Assembly: GCA_946185285.1 (NCBI GenBank)
Contig: CAMHIS010000010.1
Coordinates: forward strand, 1-48,898
DNA: 48,898 nt
Direction: 5' to 3'
Source of the DNA: an uncultured Prevotellaceae bacterium
GTDB taxonomy: Bacteria; Bacteroidota; Bacteroidia; Bacteroidales; Bacteroidaceae
Numbering within the stretch: the stretch's first letter is position 1; every line of letters begins with the position of its first letter. The position numbers and the translations under genes are program-made. Positions 28,201 through 32,900 of this stretch are shown here, in pieces. The notes under the pieces were generated by a model. It was not told the DNA's origin. It did not search any database and saw only the letters and a list, made by a program, of their open reading frames with translations.

Positions 28201-28264
28201 CAACTGCAGCACGTAGCTGGAGAGCAGTCACAAGAAACAACAGAAAGAGTAACGCTTTCTTCAT
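16295..28264 (-). CDS. Giant secreted FISUMP-repeat protein (3989 aa)
   Basis: The ATG at 28264 begins a signal peptide (MKKALLFLLFLVTALQLRAA). It has the family N-terminal domain (FDITHSKVDADGVEQADF), then a fimbrillin-like domain (HIGSSGDCASALA, AAYMVVAPQKDE). I count ten FISUMP copies, starting near residues 391, 886, 1296, 1816, 2250, 2593, 2905, 3135, 3401 and 3810. Between them are fibronectin-III-like modules with the pattern TDS..W......LYG......G(F/Y)VVG, then YYYRAYV. Some copies are divergent: the one near 2905 is short, the one near 1816 lacks much of its middle, and those near 1296 and 2250 carry insertions. The end is Gly-rich (GNAGVGTIGGGITGNE). At about 440 kDa it is among the larger proteins expected in this phylum. 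It is likely an elongated surface adhesin or binding scaffold. No catalytic motif was recognised. Confidence 0.95.
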   Translation of the reverse strand: MKKALLFLLFLVTALQLRAAVGHGYIVVYKQNNVVDSIAVHGTFDITHSKVDADGVEQADFVTLVVTTAEGEWHYPISEVEEVYLPELRPWDRITLTGDINLLTKGSDGRKRIVFDGKFPPKNADQKVKFRWQLKDSIYIHMAEQDIAYKTFIKGKDSLTKDSTHALFQTVEVKQKEEPLYVYYPGRNARDYNHVKIARTQVQTKVDNSEHIGSSGDCASALARIAQDPRLAAEHITEDEIYVFELKHHPAFFAFLTHNKRLPSVKVKSITMVADKPISGTFEFNNDQGILLESVEEDKNDSITLKTDFFFDNGWKHTPRIYENCQDSTAAYMVVAPQKDETKGIDFKFIFNVIDTLSLIDTTFVKSYHLQQLKPNTFYTVNAEVPDTLFSIVDLGLGDIKYSFRNVEAFFERGPEKNYGGRFAYGESAEKNSYDPGWQNHNMAWKNEGIHMENEFTAVQDAAYQRWGGCWRLMQTLEADSLLKKCTFKWWEYNGVEGVLVTGPSGKRIFLPADDNCSNYWAVNRKYQNGDLFYAIPGGYGALAYNKIPLLGIDKDRSPELYSDKKECYQPGYARGVIEYSSYLKSNTPYDGSLMLLRHKYEEEVTGTDRFAIVGMVRSARPWPSESTNVYLDETGFIFGTDSATLYYDYADPEKNKMWSEYEYTDTTGAKRDSLFSKTDWRPVDGNHLMLKDGAKSVGAYAANEQNIRVELNSSDFLGFLDKDQKYYVREYFRVRNPQTGVYDIYYATKATPLSGFFPHTGNIRWQVGDEDATLNGYVVGISRDVVGKVGFVVTDSIVNECEYALPTIENGELWLSDPIVAGGDSGLVKNDMTFSHVIPKEKLSNKRYYFVRGVFVSFSEDPVTHKKDTTCMYAPEVKILHTLDTIDLQLGFKVANINVGAQYPEDRDSTYIWNSGPAVNPLITDIAGTEHDIVFRKWFGREGWCFTMPTTEQAQAMKDTCEINTPRNDKNESGKRFELDVKYMSGINAIRTYMPYTPGYYYDYAQYWTSQRATAGDQAYLMDYLGGKSNTGVNNKYWVRPVLQTNCKTLDGEIMFISTDTLGRYFLPEDVAVDSTEIRFYGRQLGITPVMKDKYEVIERGFVLHDFKGGTVYDTPCAVMPDTTKKENIFNGLYSSLLPNEVRDTMQADKEYWYRAYIQVQKEGENPQYYYGKPKKIIPLTISVDSIGWEVHENTARLYSFVDGVDFVKNRKTAVVGYVVGDSANIDYDHYEQRLTYTYKDGEELRNTRVRDDNSKSPNYECEMQVPIDTVYWVRAFISADGVTRYSEARQFGLDYVDLGIKDKKGQTLLWANIDVGSAYAEDYPDYYAIGESFKKTHYEEATYEEDYFRYDEHSCTNDEQGNPIYHQHQTTFSKKLIDLSIPNIGPVKHNYTLKYRGAEKEKYGSGGSCEGEKYWKAYSGTKNDAAYVNWGNDNPKFKNTSKYIENTKYGNLFVEPVQEEWEALSKCKFDFENLFGVPGWRVTGPNGNSIFLPLKGRKGSSHTNLCDNGVCQGTKWETKTYQMHSAAFFHCADGMVSREDSVKVAAFNSDSKVFFDYPSYNDNWGLTWGGFFQGLIVRPIARYNYRITKKADKLRDDTLAWVSTDTCYYLNNRTAVALQGSYRINYPLPAGDYKMGFVVGESQDVTLENGLLADTTYHNNSQFFTVVDYNQHLESDKTYYYRFYVKIKDQAPFYADADTFHLGRHRTGAETVWRMYSDQSHMTGSVEGVMAAEAAEGFEAGIIVSYNRDLKLGDPDLLVVKDLTTDLHTYEGGCRGGSFGFDYTMQKDTTHFFRTYVKYANGVVHYGDINLFGYELLDLGLPSGKKWASINYGGNSPFNGTHTSPLSETHGISNNQPYGSVINYVSGRGSGGIDDVSHKGWNNVYRQPYGSDAEELINNCTWERDTIWGIAGMTGTSKINGKTIFIRGTRSWYEYSDNIDYSLTTNYIRIYDGSGYTKPQIISTYNHSHGCHGDDFDRPVWESSHTLSNENKDEILIRTDDAKVHENVDYVSFWGSLIGITQQRWRGTPYRVAPVQNVTTGFIVGRDTLVTHDGTDKRAMTYDFKHDDVHKDSIYWYDRRNINLFMMDSTYWVRAYVRIVDPETNIAHYYYGRSIKFVRQPNIITGDVEWAVGRQKATVYGSVKGFNNELLGQSDANGTDLKDMDELSRNARVGFIVGYKHDVEIGDTITGGVDSLYCVRVNGHEQAVNGDFSLTVDYKKDTTYYYRAFVFYNDKYIYGQTGRFGLEFIDMGFGRKGQEQNENVGIYWASINVGSRYAEDKSHQFAWGDTLARSPYTFDNYVYYKSTGDEEYNNLGNEIKGSPYDVAHHKWDYTWDEGVEYGGRGQLWSMPSEEDLQQLIDSCVWRDTISNKFVPDNYGGHYENVYGYKVISKKNGNWIFIAKDDKVPEWDMSGYHADGGSNAGPWERSPLWSSSRAPRDRNAYGVEAYTNNRLMKYHYRYHGHWVRPLAYINVRLNNGKKLSLTTERTSWVAGVNNATIYGCILGLNDETKATYGFVVGSTDQDLYATGDNSHTHHADVVEYEVATTSSVNGLFSQGFPTENNRMYYYRVYAKVGDQYFYGNIKDFGIVMVDLGLSTGTKWANVNMGSWKPKDHGDYYGWGETTTKDVFSEAGYKYYDSELAHYRDLSTNISANDTTDVANKFLRGLWRMAGDKEWEELLTECDWRKDTVAHIPGWRVSSRKNSNSIFLPANYYTVDDRDTNTEYTTSEEGDSHMVNHDDDITHFGYYWSSNRSASHKQAREVSFDIAVANQVKPSILDNARWRGNAIRAVARPLQAGVDFYVRTESTDWRYAKDSVNFYSAVLNLPAGYESGIFVGTSDGVAEGSYVEEIKGRPTKDGSGNYVATKEGCTWGWGNDERIYYYRSYVKDTNGKYYYGDVKQFGFQPVDLGTENLTWANINVDAASPEEIGLNGVLTDKYATADPAYVEFGSLWRTPSESEKQLLFDKDKFVWTQESDYYGTQVYKVTNKADNTKFMYLTSNDPSEWGYRAVMQSNVDLDDGKKIFLRTDSTNWRAGYSGSTLYATLVGGNEAIAGINDPEHGGRGFVIGTTPDVDATTPGALFSTDTQYSTSAFSATLPTLPLGTHYYRAYVKYNDTYYYAPDAKEVGIDFIDLGLPSGVKWANVNIGSTVASDLGDNFAWGETTTRTTFTEDNYKHHKTTGYTDIGADISSSAYDAATAKIEGTRMPTEAELQELMNNCTWTKETVNGVDGFKVSRNNKSIFLPLGNYWTATQNIADISKASALKEYVNNSQVTTKEQEAALRYLGKMIRPVTSYVTTTAPTAVAQTTATLNGMVNIESFEGAEVGFELSRSSAMASATTHVVTVSANGAYNYPATGLAEGNMYYYRAYVKMTVGNTTKTYRGAIKSFATKSTPGTTPTAIDLGLSVKWADRNVDANLPEQDGNYYAWGDLQTQLNYTAVTYRHATGSVSSYSMHNIGKNITASQWDIATIKFAGCWRMPTQTEMNELKNSCSWTWGTKEGVPGYWVENGLTHENIFLPAAGYRTGTNLNENDVNGRYWAGTTDSGSDSYAQALYFTPTSRNVGQGGDYRIRFEGLTIRPVYDTNGKLGDQDIFIRTDSISYASDRTSNTFYGTMLGLNENQEDLTQGFVVVWTDSDPDVLVTAQANINDYTKFDLHQMAKANGPYSLSLTDEQLSQLTVGDRYWVRSYVEKGGVRKYGNAIEMHDYSFFTDSVKWGLSNPGHLYAHVKGVKNENLTVGFRYSNTATLESDGSLKEGTNITAEFSDGEHPEVFKGTIPSIKVKTYYYQAYTLYEGTYHYGEVKSFGAKVVDLGLPSGVKWVDMNLGADDEENPGDTYRWGDTVPNDESKYSVSDGFHYVGGTQYDAAHVRLGDKYRIASISNIEELLSECTWAFDVNGYRLTSKKNGNSIFLPIGKYWSSQKGNSGDSTNATALSVDGGNTRTILLELRNSGLLLRPTLNPAADVNGEDGNAGVGTIGGGITGNE

Positions 28265-28281
28265 ATCTTTAGTCCTTTCGT

Positions 28282-28491
28282 TTATTCGAGTTCTTTTAAT
28301 TCTTCCCTATCCATATCCTGCAAAACATCCTCGTCGAAGTCTTCCCAGAAAGAATTTCGGGACATTTCTGGTTCCATATAACCCTCGCCTGCGCCACCTC
28401 CAGATTCTGCTTCAGAAGAACCCATAGCCAAAATATATGGGCTCACTAACGAAACATAGCGGGTCTCAGGTTTGCAGTAATCTTTTTTCAT
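28282..28491 (-). CDS. 72-aa-class small protein, first gene of the FISUMP operon
   Basis: The ATG at 28491 gives MKKDYCKPETRYVSLVSPYILA; an in-frame ATG at 28500 would add three residues. The middle is Gly-rich (SSEAESGGGAGEGYMEPE) and the C-terminus is very acidic (WEDFDEDVLQDMDREELKEL). There is no clear cleavable signal peptide. It ends 17 bp before the giant gene and lies about 100 nt downstream of a good Bacteroides-type promoter, so it is probably translated from the operon mRNA. Short proteins with a similar start (MKK.Y..P......L....ILA) are common in Bacteroidales, usually without known function. The function here is unknown. Confidence 0.7.
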   Translation of the reverse strand: MKKDYCKPETRYVSLVSPYILAMGSSEAESGGGAGEGYMEPEMSRNSFWEDFDEDVLQDMDREELKELE

Positions 28492-28602
28492 CAATGTCAT
28501 GACACTTAATATTGTTCGCGCTTTATGGTTATCTAACTATGACTATACGAATAATCTTTGCACTCTTACAGAGTGACATAAAAAAATCTTCAAAAAACTT
28601 TG

Positions 28603-28632
28603 CAAAGTTAGTTATTTATAACTAAAAACAAA
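28603..28632 (-). promoter_or_regulatory. Bacteroides-type promoter for the FISUMP operon
   Basis: The reverse strand has TTTG (28629-28632), an 18-nt spacer and TAACTTTG (28603-28610), fitting the TTTG / TAnnTTTG pattern of the primary sigma factor of Bacteroidetes. Transcription would start near 28596 and leave a leader of about 100 nt before the small gene. Confidence 0.7.
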
Positions 28633-28722
28633 CAAGCATTTAATGTAATTTAAATATCCATTGCGTTATTTAGAAATAATTAACAATATAAAACCATAAC
28701 GGTACGCGTGCGCATCCGCCTT

Positions 28723-28810
28723 CGGGGCCTTGGGGCGTGTATCTCCCCTTTAGACCCCCTATATAGGGGGTCATAGGGGGATACACAACACGCCCCAAGA
28801 CTCAGCCCCG
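28723..28810. repeat. Long nested inverted repeat (cruciform-capable)
   Basis: Outer arms CGGGGC (28723-28728) and GCCCCG (28805-28810) flank arms CTTGGGGCGTGT (28729-28740) and ACACGCCCCAAG (28788-28799). The centre is a perfect 20-bp palindrome, GACCCCCTATATAGGGGGTC (28753-28772). It lies in a gene-free stretch between the end of the dockerin-FISUMP gene and the FISUMP operon promoter. It could be a terminator, an extragenic palindromic element or the remnant of a small mobile element. Confidence 0.75.
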
Positions 28811-28842
28811 GAGACCACTGGAGAACATCGGCTCCATGTAAG

Positions 28843-28885
28843 GCGAATGGCGGCTCCAAACGGGTCGTTTGAAGCCGCCATTCGC
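28843..28885 (-). terminator. Strong hairpin downstream of the dockerin-FISUMP gene
   Basis: Nineteen-base arms (28843-28861 and 28867-28885) pair with one mismatch around a 5-nt loop. The hairpin lies 29 bp beyond the stop codon of the minus-strand gene. There is no long T run, so a classical Rho-independent terminator is uncertain. mRNA end protection or an extragenic palindrome is equally likely. Confidence 0.5.
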
Positions 28886-28908
28886 ACCGTTTGAAGCCAC
28901 CAAACGGT
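28886..28908 (-). terminator. Second hairpin adjoining the first
   Basis: Perfect 8-bp arms ACCGTTTG and CAAACGGT surround a 7-nt loop, directly next to the larger hairpin. Both hairpins carry the direct repeat CGTTTGAAGCC (28866-28876 and 28888-28898), so the pair may come from duplication of one element. Confidence 0.5.
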
Positions 28909-28913
28909 CAGAA

Positions 28914-29807
28914 TCAGTCGTTGCTGACAGGGCGGACTGTGCGTCCGCCAAAGCGGAAATAATAGTCGGTATAGGATTTCATCGACGAAAGGCCAAAGTG
29001 GTATGCGGCACAAGGATACTCGTCGACTAACGATGAAGTCCAGTAAAGACCGGATTCTCCGTCGAAATCATGTTCGTCATAGAAGATATCGCCGGCAGCA
29101 GGCATGAAAATTGAGCAACCATTACGACCAGTGAACTGTCTGCCCCAAACGCCATTGACACTTATCCAGACGGAAGAAGTGTACTCGATAAGCTCACAAC
29201 ACTGTTCTAACGTAGGCATTCGCCAAGGTGCCCCCCAACTGCGTTTGGCAACATCATAGTCAGTGCCGGCAATGTCGCTACCAATATTTCTCATCTCATG
29301 GAAGTCATCAGGGTAGTTGTAATCATAATCGCCGTAATTATACATATCCCAGTTGTAGAGGAACGGGTTGTTCACGTAGATATGTCCCCAGGCATAGAAA
29401 CGGCCAGGAGCCTCGGGCGTAGAAGCCCCTACATTGCAGCAGGCCCACTTTGTGCCGCTGGGCAGGCCAAGGTCTATTAAATGAGGATGGTGTGAGTCAG
29501 GGCAACCGCCCTTCAGGATAATGTTGACAATCAGAGGAACGTCGGCGGCAGTAAGGAAACCGTCCAAATTCACGTCGGCAGCCTGTTCGGGGAAATCATC
29601 GGACGTGGCAACCGTCAAGTGCCTGATGGTCAGCGTCACGTCGACCATGTCCACCGTACCGTCACCGTTCACGTCGCCAACCAGGATGTTTTCGTTACTA
29701 AGAAGCAACATCCTACCATACGGGGCGATACGTCTCACCCCGTTCTTTGCCGATGTCGTCAGACAAAATACGACGGCCAACAAACCAAGCAGCCATTTCA
29801 CTTTCAC
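28914..29807 (-). CDS. Secreted dockerin-FISUMP protein (about 297 aa)
   Basis: The frame is open to 29909, but a promoter-like TACCTTTG lies just upstream of two GTG codons (29807 and 29801). Translation from these gives VKVKWLLGLLAVVFCLTTSA, a good signal peptide, so I choose GTG at 29807. After it come two dockerin type I-like calcium loops, DVNGDGTVDMVD and DVNLDGFLTAAD, separated by about 25 residues. One FISUMP domain follows (HLIDLGLPSGTKWACCNVGA, FYAWGH, PWRMPT, SIFMPAAGD, GRTVRPV). Dockerins dock onto cohesins in cellulosomes, but Prevotella-type dockerins often have no known partner. Divergent orientation from the pectin locus and the shared intergenic palindrome suggest joint regulation. 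Confidence 0.85.
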   Translation of the reverse strand: MKVKWLLGLLAVVFCLTTSAKNGVRRIAPYGRMLLLSNENILVGDVNGDGTVDMVDVTLTIRHLTVATSDDFPEQAADVNLDGFLTAADVPLIVNIILKGGCPDSHHPHLIDLGLPSGTKWACCNVGASTPEAPGRFYAWGHIYVNNPFLYNWDMYNYGDYDYNYPDDFHEMRNIGSDIAGTDYDVAKRSWGAPWRMPTLEQCCELIEYTSSVWISVNGVWGRQFTGRNGCSIFMPAAGDIFYDEHDFDGESGLYWTSSLVDEYPCAAYHFGLSSMKSYTDYYFRFGGRTVRPVSND

Positions 29808-29812
29808 GGGTA

Positions 29813-29844
29813 CAAAGGTACGACAATTTATCGGAACAAACAAA
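29813..29844 (-). promoter_or_regulatory. Promoter of the dockerin-FISUMP gene
   Basis: On the reverse strand TTTG (29841-29844) is followed after 20 nt by TACCTTTG (29813-29820). The expected start site falls at or within a few bases of the GTG at 29807, suggesting a very short leader or none. Confidence 0.65.
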
Positions 29845-29865
29845 TAATTGGGGGAAATATTAACC

Positions 29866-29889
29866 TTTTTCGCAAACGTTTGCGAAAAA
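29866..29889. promoter_or_regulatory. Perfect 24-bp palindrome, probable LacI-family operator
   Basis: The core CGCAAACGTTTGCG is flanked by T5 on the left and A5 on the right, giving perfect twofold symmetry about 29877/29878. A central CG with AAACGTTT is typical of LacI-family operators. It lies upstream of both core promoters, about 20 bp from the TTTG box of the dockerin gene and about 14 bp from the weak upstream box of susC. A factorless terminator is an alternative, but there is no loop and no gene ends here. Confidence 0.7.
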
Positions 29890-29902
29890 TAAGTCAGCCA
29901 AT

Positions 29903-29935
29903 ATTGCACTAATTAAAAAAAAATTCGTACCTTTG
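29903..29935 (+). promoter_or_regulatory. Probable promoter of the pectin utilization operon
   Basis: TACCTTTG at 29928-29935 matches TAnnTTTG. The upstream element is weak (ATTG at 29903-29906, spacer 21 nt), which fits a regulated promoter. The start site would be about 35 nt before the susC ATG. Confidence 0.55.
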
Positions 29936-29975
29936 CAGCATCATTTTACTATTTTACTAAAACTACTAAATAATT

Positions 29976-32900
29976 ATGTCTGTCAAATTGAAGAGAATTA
30001 TTCGAACGACACTCCTTGTGTGTCTGCTCTTGGTTGCAGGAAACGTGGCGGCACAGACCACTGCCAAGGGTACGGTTACAGACGCTACCGGCGAGCCCGT
30101 CATCGGCGCGACCGTCGTAGAGAAAGGCAACCCCAAGAATGCAGCCGTGACCGACTTCGACGGAAACTTCACGTTGAAGTTGCAGAAGGGCAAGACCGTC
30201 ACCATCTCGTATGTCGGCATGGTGAGCCAGGACGTAGACGCCTCACAGAACATGCAGGTTCAGCTGAAGGACAACAATGCCGCCCTCGAGGAGGTGGTGG
30301 TCGTCGGTTATACCAGCAAGGCCCGCAAGGACCTGACCGGCTCCGTGGGCTCCATCAGCGGCAAGAAGCTGGAGGCCGTGCCCGTCACGTCAGCCGCCGT
30401 TGCCCTGCAGGGTAAGATTTCCGGTGTCCAGGTGACAACGGTCGACGGCCAGCCCGGTGCCGATGTCAACATCCGCGTTCGCGGCGGCACGTCGATTACC
30501 CAGACCAACGAGCCTCTCTATATTGTAGATGGTTTCCAGGTCGACAACATCAACGATATTCCCCCGACCGACATCCAGTCGATCGACATTCTGAAGGACG
30601 CCTCCCTGACCGCCATCTACGGTGCCAAGGGCGGCAACGGTGTTGTGGTGGTGACCACCAAGTCGGCCCAGGCCGGCAAGGTGGAGGTGAAGTTCAACGG
30701 CAGCCTGTCCATCAGCCACCTGTCGAAGAAGCTCGACCTGATGAACGGCGAGGAGTTTGCCAAGTACCAGTACCAGTGGCACGCCGCCAACGGTATGCGC
30801 TCGTCGAACGCCAAGTTCTTCCGCGCCAACTTCGGCAACCCCTACGACCTTGACATGTACTCCACCCTACCCGAATACGACTGGCAGGACGAGGTGATGG
30901 GCGAGACCCCCGTCAACTACTCGACCAACGTCAACATCGGCGGCGGTTCCGACAAGGTGAAGTTCAACCTGTCGGTCACGCAGTCGGAGGACAAGGGTAT
31001 CATCCTCGGCTCGGGCGTGCGCCGCACCAACGTCAACTTCAAGACCAACGTGCAGATTACCGACAAGCTGAGCCTGCAGTTCAACCCGAAGTTCTCGTTC
31101 CGCCGCGACGAGGGTGCCGGCGGTTCGCACATCGGCACCGGCGGTCTCATCGACGTGCTGCAGTACCGTCCGACGAACGGTCTGCGCGAGTTCGGCTACG
31201 TGGACAGCCGCTATGCCGACCCCAACGAAGAGGAGCTGTTCACATTTACCAACCCGCGCAACGACATTGCCATCAACCAGCTCATCAAGCACTCGTACAA
31301 CTACTCCAACGGCCTGGCCTTGGAGTGGAAGCCCATCAAGGGGCTGACGCTGCGCTCGGAGGCTACCATCGGCCTGCGCTGGATAGACCAGAGCCGCTTC
31401 TACGGTGCCCTGACCACCGTGGGCAAGAGCAACAACAACCTGCCCGTGGCCCAGCTCACCAACCGCAACGGTCTTAACTATGTCTGGACCAACACCGCCG
31501 TTTACAACATGACCGTCAAGGAAGACCACAACCTGTCGTTCCTCCTCGGCCAGGAAATCTACCATTCGCAGTCACGCCAGAGCTACATGGCCAACCGTTA
31601 CTTCCCCCGCGCCTTTACGGCCAGCGAGGCCTGGAACAACATGGCCTTCGGTACGCCCTACGAGGCGACGTCGAGCCTGACGACCCCCGACCGCACGGCA
31701 TCGTTCTTCGGTCAGGTCAACTACAACTACAAGCACAAGTACCTGGTCAGCGGTACGTTCCGCGCCGACGGCTCGTCGAAGTTCGCCTCCGGCAACCAGT
31801 GGGGCTACTTCCCCTCCATCAGCGGTGCGTGGGTGATGAGCGAAGAGCCGTTCATGAAGGACATCAAGTGGATTTCGAACCTGAAGATCCGCGCCGCCTT
31901 CGGTCTGTCGGGTAACAACCGCATCGACAACGACCTCTGGCGCGTGCTCTACAACATACGTTCCACCGGTGGTCCGGGCTTCAGCGAGACCACGCAGTAC
32001 GGTGAGAAATACTACGGAAACAGCAGCGGTGCAAAGTTCTCGAACAAGGACATCAAGTGGGAGACCACCATTACCCGCAACTTAGCCGCCGACATTTCTC
32101 TCTTCGCAGGCCGCGTCACCATCACCCCCGAGGTCTACTGGTACACCACCCGCGACTTGCTCTACGACTCCGACCTGGCAGCCGTCCTCGGCTACACCAG
32201 TCAGATGCAGAACGTGGGACAGGTCACCAACAAGGGTTTCGAGCTGACCATCCAGGGCGACATCCTTCAGGGTAAGGACTACGTGCTGTCGGCCAACCTG
32301 AACTTCGGCTTCAACAAGAAGAAGGTAGACAAGCTGAACGGCACCGACAAGGAGATATGGATGCACCACGACAACTGGAAGTCGAGCTACGACGACTACT
32401 GTCTGCGCGAGGGTGACGAGGTGGGACTCATCTACGGCTTCGTCTACGACGGACTTTACCAGTTCGACGAGTTCTACTTCGACCAGCTGGACAGCTACCG
32501 CGCCGTGCCCTGGGGCTCAAGTGCCACCGACAACGGCACAGCCCGCGACTGTGCACCCCGTGAGGACGGCTATATCACCGTCATCAACGACATCTCCGGC
32601 ACCAGCAACGTGGGTAACGCCACCCTGCCCGGCAAAATCAAGTTCAAGGACCTCGACGGCGACGGCCGCATCACCGAGAACGACCGTACCATCATCGGTA
32701 ACACCAACCCTAAGATCCAGGGCGGCTTCGGCCTGAGCGGACAGTGGAAGGACTTCGACTTCACGGCCAACTTCACGTACATGCTCGACTTCGACATCAA
32801 CAACGCCACGGCCTACACGCTGTCGGCCTCAGAAGGCAACGGCCGTGACAAGGACAAGAAGTTCTACAACGTGCTGGCCAAGTTCACCGACGGCTGGCAG

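Noticed and set aside
18437..28216. Long plus-strand open frames opposite the giant gene (18437-19603, 21011-22468, 27158-28216)
   Set aside because: They are antisense to a well-supported coding frame, have no recognisable motifs, signal peptides or promoters, and follow from the codon bias of the repeat gene.
452..28264. A diversity-generating retroelement acting on the FISUMP repeats
   Set aside because: FISUMP may be related to C-type-lectin-like folds used by such systems, but no reverse transcriptase or template repeat is present. Differences between repeats include many silent changes and are not limited to adenine positions.
28723..28908. A CRISPR array or insertion sequence at the repeat cluster
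   Set aside because: There are no regularly spaced repeats with spacers, and no transposase or target-site duplication was seen.
28771..29013. A minus-strand frame of 80 codons over the hairpin cluster
   Set aside because: It overlaps the end of the dockerin-FISUMP gene in another frame and runs through inverted repeats; no start signal or family resemblance is seen.
29808..29909. A longer start for the dockerin-FISUMP protein at the ATG at 29909
   Set aside because: It would read through the palindrome and its own promoter and place the signal peptide 34 residues inside the protein.
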